Shown here: piece by piece, positions 1 through 13,076 of the stretch
Layout of the letters: every line of letters starts with the position of its first letter
Numbering within the stretch: position 1 is the first letter of the stretch
Source of the DNA: Sanderia malayensis
Lineage: Eukaryota; Cnidaria; Scyphozoa; Semaeostomeae; Pelagiidae
Length of the DNA: 64,000 nucleotides
NCBI GenBank assembly: GCA_013076295.1
Contig: RQOL01000767.1
Location: forward strand, 23,528 to 87,527
Direction of reading: 5' to 3'
Notes under the pieces: generated by a model
What the model saw: only the letters and a program-made list of their open reading frames with translations
Told to the model about the DNA's origin: nothing
Databases searched by the model: none
Position numbers and translations under genes: made by a program

Positions 1-3000
1 TACCTTGTATCCGTTCGACTACTTGATAACAATGAATCAAAAATGTTCAAGATAATTGTCTTTGTACTACTTCTGAATCTAAAACAAATAATAGCACATT
101 GGATAACATTATACAAAATAATATTGCATGGAAAATAAAAAACATTAAGCCATGGAATATAATATATAGATAATAATATAATATAAATAGCATAAACAAT
201 AGTATGATGTAAAAAACAGAAGCAAAGTCTTACGCCTTGCTCCCAATTGGTAGACTTCTCTTGTAAGCAGTTATTTCTCTTGTTGTTGCAATGATTAATA
301 ATTGACTATTTTCATTCAATGAACTTGCGATTCGCTTCAATATATCAGCAAATATACTAAAGACAAAATGATAAAGCATTAATTCTTTCAGGATAGATTT
401 ATTTGAAGATGGATAACAAATCACTGTAATTGATTAAAAAATATAACTATTTTTAAGAAAATAATTAGGATAACTTACTCTTCGATCTCTGCATCAGTTA
501 GTGGTCTTTTCATAGATCTTGAACGCAGTGCCCAAAAGAACGGCGTTTGTGTGTCCTTTGAAATTACCAATCTAATGGTTGCATACAATGGGTATAACCT
601 AAAATTAACAAATAATTGCAAAATAATTGGAATTGAAAATATAAGAAATAAATAAATGAAAAGTTATGGAATAGTAACATCTGTAGAACAACTAATGTCA
701 AATTGCATCTATTTGAGATTGACATTAGTTTTGATAAATAAAGTAGTAATAACAAAATAATATAATAAAGAATGGCTTACACTGCTCCATTGGTTGGTGA
801 GGACAATGTGACATTAAAAACTTTTGGATAAGTTGTAGAGGACGCTGTTCCTTTGTTGAATTGCAAATTAACATATGCCTCAGTCTGAAAATAAATACTA
901 AACAGTAAAACATCCATCTACTTCTATTTCTGCGGCAATTGTTTAAGTATTGGGACAATTGAATTACTTTTCAAGATAAGCTCAAAATCATAGCATGGAT
1001 AGTAGCTACAATCGACAACCACATGAACAAAGCAATGACGTAATTATGATACAATCACAACAACACTTTCATCTTTTCAAATTAAAAGCTTTGCCTTACC
1101 TTCCCTTTTGGAAAACTCAAAGTGCCAACTGAAGTGACGTAATCTTTACTTCCAATGGCAGGCGTGAGAACGAGGCCATTTTCATTAACTACTGACAATG
1201 GAGATATGGTTGCATATCGAACGGTGACGTCATTAAGGTTTCCATTATAACGACGAACTACGAGCTGTTTCGTATCGTAGTAATCAAGCTCAACTACAGT
1301 GTAGCTAAAACACGAGCAACATTGGTTGTTAAAAAAGATTCAATTGCGTAGACGCAAATCTATTGCGAGCCATTAAATATATGGTTACCTGGAAGTTTCG
1401 TCGAAACCAAATCTACCAGCAGGGTAATCACTTTCGGCAACAGAAATATTGCAATACGAAGACAGAGGGGAAACAGACCCTGCTATGATTGCACCTGGAG
1501 CACTGGTTGTAAGATTTATAAAAAACCATGACGCAAATTCAGGAGTCTGTAAAAACACAAACATCCATGATTATATGAACAGCGTAGAAATCCAGTGAAA
1601 TAAACATAGGTAAAATACCAAGGATATCGCATACCGTATCATTCTTCAACATTATTGTTATGGACGATAATGAACTTCCAGCAACGAAAGAGGTGTTTCC
1701 AGATGTTTTGGGTAACTGGTTTGCGAGATTTAAGATTGGTGACCAAGCATACCACTTAACCTTTGCAAAGAAAAACATACAAGCAAATAAATAAAGGACA
1801 GTGTAGTTACAGTGGAGCATCGGTATAGCAAGGCCTTCTATTCATAATCAATTCATTCTGTAATGAACTGAACAGCTCATAGTACAATCTGCCATCGATT
1901 TGGCAACTTCTCTATAACGTACTTGCTGCATTCAAGGTGTGTTAAAGTAGAGCTCATTTGTGTGCTTACAGAAATGATCAAATTAACTACTAAATACAAC
2001 TAATAAGAATTGACTTTGAATATTTACATATAACACATGACATATACCTCAATCATTTCTGCAGATCCAGTTACTCTTTGCAATGGAATTGTAACTATTT
2101 CAAAGCAAAAAAAATAAAATTCATCAACACAAGCTGTTTAGAAAATCTAACAAAACTTCACTCTAACATTTATTTCATGTTAAAGAAATACCTTGTGCCG
2201 TAGTGTCTTCATTAATCGACGCTGTTTTAGTTGGAAAGCCAATGACACCATTCCACAGGCCATTTCCATCAATCGTTACAATCGAATATGCCTGTAAATA
2301 GTTGCAACAATTAATGAATTCAAAACTGTATGCAATGGTATCTTATCTCTTTTATCATCATGAAACGTGGTTACATTTGCTGATGCAATGAAATATAGAT
2401 GAATACCTTGGTATTCTCAGTTGGGCTGGGTAATTTTGCTCCTCCGGTTACGTTTGTGAGGATGATAATGATTTGCTCCGCAGGTTCGGATACCGCGTCT
2501 TGCAAAATTGTTAAATTCAATGACTTTATCTGTCCCCCAGCTGGTACTGTATTCAATTCCTATAAAAAAGTGCTTTGTGCAATTAAATAAATAAATAAAT
2601 ATTAATATATATAAGGTCAAACGAAAAATTTAAATTAACAACGAAAATATCGGGGCCCGTTAACTCTTGTTCCCAGCAATTAAACAACAAGACATGATTA
2701 AACAATTTACCTCGAATGTTACTTCCTTATTAATTGGAAGATAATCCTGATTTGGTTGCAAGGCAGATGCTGCCTTACTTCTTGCTGCAATTACTGACTG
2801 GATGTTGGCTGGTAAAGTATTGATAACCTGGTTTTGCCATGGCTCGCCACCACCAATAGTCCCTTACTAAAACCTTAGCTGTGCTAAACACACCGCCATT
2901 TCGAATCAGATTCAGTCTGACATTACGCGATGATTCTTGAATAGTGGTTTGAGTTGATTGTGTTGTGAAGCTGATTACTCCAAATGGATTGTCGTTATCA

Positions 3001-6000
3001 CGAATTGTTATTGTCGATAACTGGTCAGTAGATAATCTCGGAGATATTACTGTGAAATAAAATACAATTTAATTACAGTCGAACTCGCTAGAACTTCGCT
3101 ATTTCAAACTATTGGCTGTCTCGAAAGAAAATATTTCTCCCTAAAAGGAAAAACCAGGTTATTTCATACGAAATTCAAGAAAGAACTTCAATTATCAATT
3201 ATCATAACAACGATAATTTATGTTTAGAAATTAAGTGAGCTTAGGTTGTCTACAAAATATGAAGCAAATTTCACTAATGGACCATTTTAGTGAATTGAAT
3301 TTAGTGACCAATTTAATGTTTAACAAAGTTCGAGATAGTGAGACTTAAAGTAGCAGTATTAAAATTATGTAGCTAGTAGTTAAAGGGATCAGGTGTTAGG
3401 TTCATTATGAAAGAAAGAACATATGCGGGGGGTGTAGAATTTATTGATATTCTAATTTATTTTAAACATGTAAAGCAATAATACTCACATGCTAAATTGG
3501 CAGACCCAGGAGCCATTTCAATTGAAGTCAATCGAACATAGAATAATTCGTCTTTCTCAGGCAGCGGCGTCAAATCATCAATTGTATTTACTCCAATGGT
3601 TGCTGTTGTTTGGCCTTGAATCATATCAACATATGACGTAATTGCTCTGTAATCAACATTGGAAGTGGCTGCGTTTACACCAGTGTATGCTTGAGTCGAG
3701 TAATGAACTCGAATGGAACCCATAGTGCTTAGCAAGCGTCGAATTTCAATTGATGCCTACAGTTTAAAAAATCACAAATTACGATACACTCTGAATCAAT
3801 TGATAAGAACGTGTGACATTTTGAAGTCGCACATTTTCCAAAAATAAATCTATATTAATAAGAAAAACTAACCTGGCTTCCTTCTGACACAGTTAATGAT
3901 CGATAATTCTGAGCAATTTCAATAACACCATGGGGCTCAACTATCGCTGTATTCGATGATCCGAGTTTAGGCCAACCTGGCCTACCAGCAGTCAATGAAA
4001 CCGAACTCAAATACACAGCGTAAATAGCATTGGCTTGTAAGACTGATGGCACAACAGCCTGAAATTAACAATTCAGATTTTCAGATAGATTTTCAACCTC
4101 CACATGCAGAAAGATGCAGGTGTCTTTAACTGTTTTGCGAATGAAAAGAAAAGTGGAAAAAAACCATACGTTAAATGAGAATGTTTCTGTCGTTCTCCGT
4201 GTGCGAAAGATAATGATCCGGATGGTGGATTGATTGATCCGATCACAAAACTTCCAACTGGATAACCCGATCTCCCAATCCACAGAGAATGATCCAAATA
4301 ATCCACGACGAGAAACAATTACATTGTTCACATGAAATGCTGTAAGAAGAATAAATACGACAACTTGTGATCTACATCCAAAATGAAAATAACAAGAGCA
4401 TTAAGTTAGATATTGCATGTGAGAAACATACATTGTGAAGCAGGCAACATGCGTGTACTGGTGTCAAATTCTACGATAGAATTAGCTGCCATTTCGGGGA
4501 TGATGATAACAATCTTCGGTGATGAAGGATCTTTAGCTGAGCCATTGAAGAAACTTGGAAAAGACAAGCACAAAGCATGAATAGAGTTGAATATTTTTTG
4601 ACAACCAGATCTAAAAATGTATAATTGACTGCTAACCTGCAGTTAACATGGTGAAGCTCTGTAGCTCTATCGAGAAATTTCCACCAAACTCAAGGAAACG
4701 CCCAGAGGGAATACTGAGGACTGTTCAGCCTGAAATCACATTAAAACGCATGATATTATACAATGCTTCTAGTAGAGATGGTCTTAATATTTGATCAGCT
4801 AATCTGAGTGATCCAATGCTTTCAAACAGATAGATATCATATATTAAAAAGAAAAATAAATTGTTATGTCGTACCTTAATTTGGCCTGAAGTGAAAATTG
4901 CACTAACTGTATCAATTGTATTATCAACAGAATATTTCAAATGTACATCAGCTCGTACTGATCCAACAGTGCCTTTTGTTCTTTCGATATTAAAATGCAG
5001 CACACGACTGAAATTGCTTGCATGATATTCGAATGCTTTACCAGACTCAACAAGTTTGAATAATCCATGGGGATAATCATTGGCCCTGGAAGGAAAATCA
5101 GATTTTATTAGAACACGTCCACATAATGGTTGAAGCATATAGTAGAAGTTCAACATATTTGGAAAAGACTTGATACAATAGTAGACCAAATTATTATATG
5201 TCATCAGTCTTCTTACCTAACGGTGAAATTGATACTATTTCTAGCTGATTCAATTTCAGCTCCGTTATCTGCAGACACAAGCATGACTTTGTAACTTCAT
5301 CTAATTCTGGCGTTTCATCGGCTATTATGTCAATTGCAAGGTTCTTTCGAGTTTCTCCATTTGCAAAGCTCACAGAGAAATTTGCGATTCTAACATCTCC
5401 TTGAATTGTTCCTGTTAAAGATGATATCGCCCAGGCCACCTAAAATACACGAGGCATATTAAAACAACTATAGTCTAAGAGAAGAAAAGTACTTGATTAT
5501 ATTGTGAATATACTGCACCATATAGTACAGAAATGTAGTCAAACATATTGCAAGTTCAGCAGGATATGTTGAGGAATAAGTGAATATTATGCAGAGATGT
5601 AGCTCAATATATTACAGATAAATAGCAAGGTATATTGCAGATTGATAATAAAAATAGCAAAGCATCGTACATTTACAAGTCCAGTGGTTCCTGCACTGCG
5701 TGTGACAGGGATATTTATTTGCAGACGTCCGGTATGCGGTTCATCAACGATTGAACTTGGATTAATTGTTCCTTCGAAAGCGAATAAGCCATTTGGATGA
5801 CCTTTCTTTAAAACTGTAATAGTCACGTTAACAACACTGTGATCTAGTGCAGCCCCACCAGAGGCGCTGTAAACATTTAAGATGAATTTATCTTCAGGCT
5901 CTTGGGGACCTATGAAAAAAAAATCATTAAATTCAACAATGATATGCAAGCAGGATTTTTGATTTGCCCTTGTATGAAAGAAAGCTAAATTAGATGTCTT

Positions 6001-9000
6001 GTATGCAACATTGCTAAACCTCTATAAGGCAGCACAAACCAAATTGATTCAAAATGAACTCAGATATAAATTCACCTCCAAATGGAAGGACTGTAATATT
6101 GATTGGCTTTGGTCCACGTTCAGTTGTTTCGAAGATCACAGATCCACTGGCTGGAGTGATGTCCTCTGTTATAGCACTTGAACTTTGTGTTATTCGAATT
6201 AATTTCCATTGCACCTAAAACAGAAGAATAAACAATTAATTAAATTACTTTGAGATGAATAAGATCATAGCTTGATCTCTTATATGGAAAATAGAAACTA
6301 AAAAGAGAAGAAAAAAGCGAAGGATGATAAAATAAACAGATGGAATAAAAAGATAAACATAAGAAATGAACCTCGCTTCTTGTAGCTGTTCCATCCACTC
6401 TTGACAAAGGAAAGGAGAGTACTTGACTCGTGATAGGATTGGCGATTGATACCTTCAATGACGTATTAAAAATACCAAACAAGCCGTAGGGGTTGTCGCT
6501 TGTTTCAATGGTCAAAATTATTCTGGTTTTCACGCCCAAGTTTGCTTTGCCAGTAATAGATGTCAAAACGAGACTGAACCTCTCTTGGAATTCTGATATT
6601 CTGTCATTGATGATGTTAACAGTGATGAATTTCAGTCGTTCTCCTCCTGCAAATGTCAGTGATGTCCCAACCACTGTGAAATCATCCGGGCTCGTTGCAT
6701 TCATCTCATTAACTGTGTAATATACTGTGCTTGATCCAAAACTTCCACCTGAAAGAAAAATAAATCAAAACGAATTAAATTGGAGTGTACATTATGATAA
6801 ATCATTATAATGACAATGGGATGAGCTGATCTATTCCAAGATAGAAATAAAAAATAATCCATGACAGACAGATGTATAAATATAAGGAAAGAAAGATAAA
6901 AACCAAGATAAATATGTACCAGTTCTGTTGACAGGAATTGTGATACTTCCATCTCGCTCGTGTACCATCTACTTGTCTCAAAAAATTCAATTGTACCATA
7001 CGGGTTGTCATTTTCAACGATAGTCACAGTGACTGATGAATTGGAGCCGATCTGTGGAGGTGTATCAACTTGAATGCCATTCATAAATCCAAAATTTAAA
7101 ATGCGTGTTGTCATCATTTGAACTTGTGTAATATTCACTTTGAAAGATTCGGCCAATTCTGGTTGGGCATCATTCGAAATGTCAATTCGTATGGTTTTCG
7201 TTGTTTCATTGGTATTAAAAATTACTTCTACAAATAAAAATAGAGCATAACTGTAAATATAAATACTTCATATTGAAGAATATTTGTTCGGGCAATCACT
7301 TAAATAAAAAGTTAATTAAACAAAGCTTCTTAATAAATATTTCATGGTTTCGTAGTAAACACGTCATCGTACTGTAGTCCTAGTGAAACAAACGTGCTTC
7401 TTATTTAGACTCATTACATTACGTCCCAGTGCCTCGCTCGCAACTCGCTCAACACAAGCGAGCGAGTAAAAACGAGCGAGGCACAGGGACGCAATGTAGT
7501 GAGTCTACTTCTTATTACCATTCAAAATGTGTTAAATTATAATTCCAATACGATAGCATTGACAATAGAACAAAATAACATACAGTCAAATTTGCACAGT
7601 TCGAACTCGTGTAATTCGAACTCTATCCAATTCGAACGAAATTCTCCGTCCCTTCGAAATTCTTATCAAACGTCTATAATTCGAATTTTCTGTAAATCGA
7701 ACATTTTCAAGGGTACTCGAATTAGACAGAATTCATAGGGAGGATTAGCATTATCATACCTCCATGCGTGGGTGAAAAATCAATGCCAGGGGTGGCAGTG
7801 TTTACTTGAAAGTAGCATACATGACTCTCACTCGACCAATAAAACCAATTGATCTGATAATGGTCAGATTGACGTATCCTGCGTTTTCTGATACATTGAT
7901 TGGTAATGCTGAAATGAATTGAATGACCCCATAAGGCTGTTCACTGGCTGCTACTGTTATAAATGATTTAGTTGCATTGATTGATGTGTCGAATTCTGCT
8001 CCACCAGTCACAGCGGTCAATGATAATTCATAAACACTTGATTCTTCTGCGATGTTGTCATCTTTCACCTGAAATTCAAGAAACAAAAGCCATTTGAACA
8101 TACATCGGTTTTGACTAACGGAAGGGTGCTCTTTCAGGAAGAAGCCCCAGTAAATGGGAGCTTCCAGAATGTACAAAAAATGTACAAACCGGAATGTACA
8201 AACCGGAATGTACAAGACAAAAGACATCTATTGTCGTTTCTCATAATGGCAATAGCATTCGTTCTACTCCCTCCCCTCTTTAGTTTCTTCTTATCTCAAT
8301 TCCATATGTTCAAATCAAATAGGATCACAATACCTCGAGATAAATTTTCTGCATTGAGGTTCCAGATTGAAATACGACCTTTCCTGTCGTTGAATTGAAT
8401 GTATTAGCTGCATTATCAACAACACCAGGCAATGAACGTAACCTCCAATTCACTTCAATTGCTCCATCAAATCCAACACTTCTGCGCAACCTGTTAAACA
8501 CAAGAACAAAACTAATACTCAATTCAATTCAACATAGAGTGCACTAATCAAACGAGCTTCATATTCCTGTGAATGCATAGCACATCAATGATCTGCAATG
8601 CATAAAAACAGTGATGCTTGAATGAAAGAAGTAACTTACAATATCAAGAATTTTCCATTGTAGCCGGTTGAAGTGGGTTCAGCAACAACTATTGATCTAG
8701 ATTGGGTATCAACACCCACAACTCCGTGTGGTTTATCATTAGCACCAATTGTAATATTGGCTGTATTATCAGCTGATATTATTGCGCCATTATTTGCTGT
8801 CAGAAGGGAGCATGTGTACGACTCTTCAATCTCTGGTATGTTATCATCTGCAACGTTGATTCTGATCATACCCATTGTTACATTCTGAAAACAAACAATT
8901 GGTATCCATCATAATCTAAATTAATCCTCGGTAAATACATATATATAAAGATATAAAGATATTTGGTATTTTTAATAAGAAACTTTGCAGAAAGGTCAAG

Positions 9001-12000
9001 AGTTCAGACTCCATCAAGCAGAAGACACTGTTGTATACGATAATGAAAACAGGAGGCCTGAATTTGCAGTTATAACAATACATTAGCATTGATCTAGGAT
9101 AAAGCAAATGGACTAATATGGAAAGTATATACTCACATCTGCAAAAATCAAATGTCCAAACCAAGGTAGCAAGTCATTCTGGGCCTGTGGCCACATGACC
9201 ACGTGACGTTAATTGTACGATGCAAACCTTGATTTCTATCAACTCTCAAAATGATGTTACTGCCTTCTGTTGCATTAGAGATCATTCGGGAAGACGGATT
9301 GAAGCTAACGGAATAAGAATGGACATAAATAATAACTCTAAATAGAAATAAACAAATACCTGAATCTTATAAATATAAAGAGATGCTGATAGATTAATAA
9401 AAGTGCAAGACAAAAATGCCCCACCTAAATATGCCATATGGATAATCATTCTCTTCAATGAGAATTTCGATTGACTTTTGTTACCAATAACAACACCACC
9501 AGATGGTTTGTGAGTGTTACAACAAGTACTTCCCTCAATTCTGCAATATTATCATCAACGATTCTGATTTCAAAAATTGTTGAGTTGAATTGTTTGGGAA
9601 CGTAACCAGGCCATTTTGCGGACTGAAATCTGCAGAAACTTGCATTAATACCGCTGGCCGTGAAATGTACAGCAACAGTGCCTTCAGACCCATTGATGCG
9701 ATGCAATCTTAGTGATACGATGCCAACTGATTCTTGTACCCTGCGTACATTTGAACTTGTGAACTCGACGCTACCTCGATTCAGAACAACTTCCGTATAA
9801 CAACCTCGATTTGGCTCTTAGCTGCGTTGATCCTTGGAGAGTTCGGCACGAGTGACCCAGAGACTAAACTAACATTGGTGATCTTTACATGAAATACCTC
9901 GTCACGCCTGTGTTATTATCCTAAAAGAAAAATTGAAAATTAATAATAGCTACATATATCACAAATAAATGCTTCAAACTTCAAACAAGAATAGATATTG
10001 CATGATATTTTTGGAAAGAGATGAACTCAACCAATAAAGCAAATGGAACTTACATGTCTGACTTTGACATAGACAATCGCCTCCTTTGCTCCTTGGTTCA
10101 TTAACACAGACGATTTCTTAGAAAAATAATCAATTCCTGGAATTGCTATTCTCTCACTTCCTGAAACACTTGTGGCTTGCATTGTTTCATAGTAGACCAA
10201 AAATATCACCAAATGTTCCGAATAGCCTCGATATGACGAGTATTGCACTCGAGTTGACTTCCTTTTGTTGTGTAGTAACCTCGACTTGGTTCTTCCATTG
10301 GACAACGCCATACGGATCATCATTGGCTATATTGTTACGATGGCAGTGTTTTTAAGATGGTTGATAGTCGGTCCTTTGTTTGAATCAGATGAACCCGTCA
10401 TTGAAACACTTGTCAACCTGGAATCAAATCACCTCATTTGTAAAAGGATCATACATTAAATACGGTGGAGTGGTTGTGATGAACAAAACTTGAATAAATC
10501 TGTGACCATTTCGTTGCATCGGGATTCCGTTAGGCCGAGATCAATCAGTTCAAAGAAATGGCTTTAATTTGTCACATCGAGAGCTCGGTATTCAAGGGTC
10601 GCTATATCGAGAATTCATATGTACTGTATATCGTATCTAAATCTTGAAGAAAATAACTTTCTGGAAATCTGTAATTCAAGCCTCCCCCTATAACTCATTC
10701 TCTTTTATACAGGGTATCAAAGGACAATATTCCTTGAATTGGGGGGGGGGTTAATATAAAAAAAAATATTGACCTGACAATGAATCTTTCATTTAATTCT
10801 GGCAATTGATCAGCTCTGACATTGATGAGAATGGATGCTCTTGAGACACCTTGATTCAGATTAATCTGTCCGCTTGATGGATACAAATCATTCGTAATCT
10901 GACTAGCATTTGATCCAGTGATATTCCAGTAAACAGAAACCTGACCAAAACTGCCAAACTCTCTCCAAATTCCAAGCGTCAGAGGAGAATCCCAGCTCTG
11001 TTCAGTGACATTAATATGCAATGAAGCATCAGTAAATGCCAGCCTGCCATACGCATTATCATTCGATAGCATGCTAACTTGCATATTCGGGTTCGTGTCG
11101 AGTTTCGCCCTCCTTTGGGGCTTTCGAGGTCGATTGAAATGTTTCATCCATTCAGGAAGACTGTCTCTCAAAATGGTGAAATCCAATAGTATCGAAGATT
11201 GTCCTTCGTAAAATACCAATTCGCCATTTCTAAAAAATATTGAAAAAGTAAAAATAAAATATAAGAACACACAAACTAAAGACTTTGAAAGCTTGTTACT
11301 TAAAGAGTGGTGGGTAGATGATAAAACTGAAGCATTACGATCGGATTAGTCGATCCCGTTAACTCAACTGACTTCCCCCAGAACATCTCTCTGTCTGATA
11401 TCTATTTGCTTTGTCTATATACTTCATGTACGACTCTCGCAAGTCGAAACTTCGTAAATTCGAAATTTTGTTCTCTCGAATCATCCATTTCAACAACTCA
11501 ACAAGAAATTTACCTGCTGACGTAATCAGAATTCACAGAAAGCATTGCCAAACGCAGGATGAAACTTCTCGGTGCGTTATAAACAGCAACTGCTAAGTAT
11601 TGGGCTAATCCACTGACCGCATCAGTTGCATTGAAAGGCACTATACTCTCTGCATTCTTCACTGGTAGATTCTGTTCACGAAATTAGCACAACATTAGTC
11701 AAGTATTGTAAAACTCTTCTTGAAACAAATAGCATCAACATGCATAATGAACAGTAGCAGATAAAAATATACTTACTGTAAGATTAAGAAATTGTTTGGA
11801 ATTCCCATCCCATTTGAAGAGTGATTCATTTGCAGCGATCACCAAATAAACTGTAAAAGATGCAAAAATAAATTAATAAAATTTCTTGATTCAGAAATGT
11901 AACGAATATATATGTTAAAAGATTATTCAAGACAGAATATCTTTAATAATTACTGGTATTGTTCCAATTAAAGAATTTCCCTGTCTTAGCATTGGCAATA

Positions 12001-12354
12001 GTAATTTCTTGAATTTCCGTGAAACCAACTGGACTTGTTGTCTTGTATCTGTAAAGTCTTGATGCAGATTTCGAATTCGTAACAAATAAATACACTTCTC
12101 CATTGATATTAACAGAATCCACATCATTGGCACCCTGTGTCTGAATATTCTGCGATAATGTGAACCTCTTATTGGCTGATGACCAAACATAAACAGATGA
12201 TGACGTAATATCTGTATTACCAGACGAATCGTAGCTATTAGCAACAGAGAGGTAAGTAGAGCCGCCTATTGAGAACGAGGCTAAGGATGCTGCTCCCACA
12301 GTTGACAAACTTGCACTTTCCAATCCAAAATGATTTCCTTGCCATTTCAAAAGC
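1..12354 (-). CDS. ADGRV1: ADGRV1/VLGR1-like adhesion GPCR, middle portion (EPTP plus Calx-beta repeats), partial at both ends
   Basis: Many exons on the minus strand encode, from N to C, an EPTP/EAR repeat block (12354 down to about 11515) followed by a long series of Calx-beta repeats down to position 1. The Calx-beta linker (acidic residues then N-D-x-P-x-G) recurs near 11060, 10310, 9440, 8745, 7950, 7005, 6490, 5795, 5075, 3930 and 2970, for example ENDNPYG near 7010 and ANDKPHG near 8745. The order EPTP then more Calx-beta is the arrangement known for ADGRV1, a giant adhesion receptor of stereocilia ankle links and neural tissue; no other family I know combines these repeats in this way. 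The GPS and 7TM parts would lie at lower coordinates outside the window; the N-terminal repeats should lie beyond 12354, where the assembly gap falls. Exons are short and separated by introns of a few hundred bases. Frame breaks near 2850, 9430-9530 and 10210-10330 interrupt otherwise clear repeats. Identification is firm; exon limits are approximate. Confidence 0.88.
7406..7507. repeat. Short palindromic (MITE-like) element in an ADGRV1 intron
   Basis: Left arm (from 7406) begins tagactcattacattacgtc and continues to a run of ctcgctcg; the right arm (ending 7507) is its reverse complement with about three mismatches over 35 bases. The inner 30 bases also contain smaller inverted cgagcgag/ctcgctcg words, so the whole 102 bases could fold into one hairpin. 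It lies between two Calx-beta exons. GC content is well above the surrounding intron. Family not recognised; no coding capacity. Confidence 0.7.
8168..8215. repeat. 14-bp tandem repeat in an ADGRV1 intron
   Basis: The word aatgtacaa occurs at 8168, 8179, 8193 and 8207. The last three copies have a regular 14-base period with the linker accgg; the first interval is 11 bases. Simple local duplication in an intron, no function visible. Confidence 0.7.
9430..10420 (-). other. Frame-disrupted Calx-beta exons of ADGRV1
   Basis: Clear Calx-beta sequence runs through this part but changes frame at least four times. Around 10330 the repeat leaves one frame just before its N-D-D-P-Y-G linker and resumes in another. 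Near 10210 the strand after G-T-F-G-D resumes in a third frame as VYYETM. Between 9430 and 9530 the repeat again moves through three frames (LTN, then SGGVVIGN, then ILIEENDYPYG). The protein sequence on either side is well preserved, so single-base assembly errors are the simplest cause; a decaying or polymorphic allele is the alternative. Confidence 0.65.
11515..12354 (-). other. EPTP/EAR repeat exons of the ADGRV1-like gene
   Basis: Three exons (about 12354-11957, 11852-11779 and 11672-11515) encode consecutive beta-propeller-type EPTP repeats. The pattern is a W-Q/D-G stretch, then hydrophobic strands such as YLSVAN, YLFVTN and YLVIAAN spaced about 45-50 residues apart, which is the signature of the seven-bladed EAR domain shared by ADGRV1 and the LGI/epitempin proteins. 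The first exon has a good acceptor (ttttcttttcag) just inside the gap-proximal edge, so it is internal, not the start of the gene. Splice phases join these three exons without a stop. Confidence 0.8.
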
Positions 12355-12398
12355 TGAAAAGAAAAATTCGATCAAATTCGCAGCTTTGAAAAAAAATG

Positions 12399-12498
12399 NN
12401 NNNNNNNNNNNNNNNNNNNNNNNNNNNNNNNNNNNNNNNNNNNNNNNNNNNNNNNNNNNNNNNNNNNNNNNNNNNNNNNNNNNNNNNNNNNNNNNNNN
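12399..12498. other. Assembly gap (100 N)
   Basis: Exactly 100 ambiguous bases, the conventional length for a gap of unknown size. The genes on both sides lose their 5' parts at this point, so the true missing stretch is probably much longer than 100 bases, or two contigs were wrongly joined here. Confidence 0.98.
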
Positions 12499-13076
12499 TT
12501 CCTTGAAAAGTATAATATTCATTCAAACGACGCTTCGGTCCTGTCAAATATGGACGTGATCTATGCTCCTGGATCTTTGAATGGAAGTGCAAGAAAACTT
12601 GTTGATTCTCATGCGCTGGACCCAGGCAGATTTGTAAGTATTTGTGCTGCTTTGATCAATGTTTGGTTTATGTTATTTTTGTTCATATATTACTCCGCGT
12701 GGTTGCATCTTCCTGTGTCGATTTTTAACTCGAACCCGTGTTTACTTAATCATATTAGCTTCGTTTCATTTCTTTGTTCATTTCATTTTTTCAGCATGAT
12801 TGGTCAGATGTAGATTTGCCAATGAATTTGGAGCAGTTAGATTACCCAGACCGAGGTGCAACACTAAATCGAGGCCACGTGAATGAGTCATATGATGATG
12901 ATGATGATGATGTTGAGTTTGATGATTTAATATTTGCATTGAAGACAGGCCGGGGAATAAGTCCATCAATCCAAGAAGAACAGGAATTGGATGAAAAACC
13001 ACTGCGCACTCCACGCTCTGCATCCGCTGACCAAGTGAACATAAGGAGAATCAAAATTGCAGACACACACGTCTAG
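12499..13076 (+). CDS. C-terminal two exons of an unidentified gene with an acidic, formin-DAD-like tail
   Basis: Exon a (from the gap to 12632) is open in the frame starting FLEKYNIHSND and ends at a gtaagt donor. Exon b (12795 to the stop at 13074-13076) follows a strong polypyrimidine-ttcag acceptor; the phases agree (..DPGRF joined to HDWSDVD..). The tail contains a run of six aspartates, then EFDDLIFALKTG, which resembles the amphipathic core of the diaphanous autoregulatory domain of DAAM-type formins as I remember it, but the usual basic cluster after it is missing. The protein ends in D-T-H-V, a possible class I PDZ ligand. A polyadenylation signal aataaa lies near 13521. The 5' part of the gene is lost in the gap. 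Identity uncertain; a cytoskeletal scaffold is only a guess. Confidence 0.55.

Noticed and set aside
4065..4331. Two overlapping minus-strand frames (88 and 81 codons) at 4065-4331
   Set aside because: One is a shadow of the ADGRV1 Calx-beta exon in the other frame; not a separate gene.
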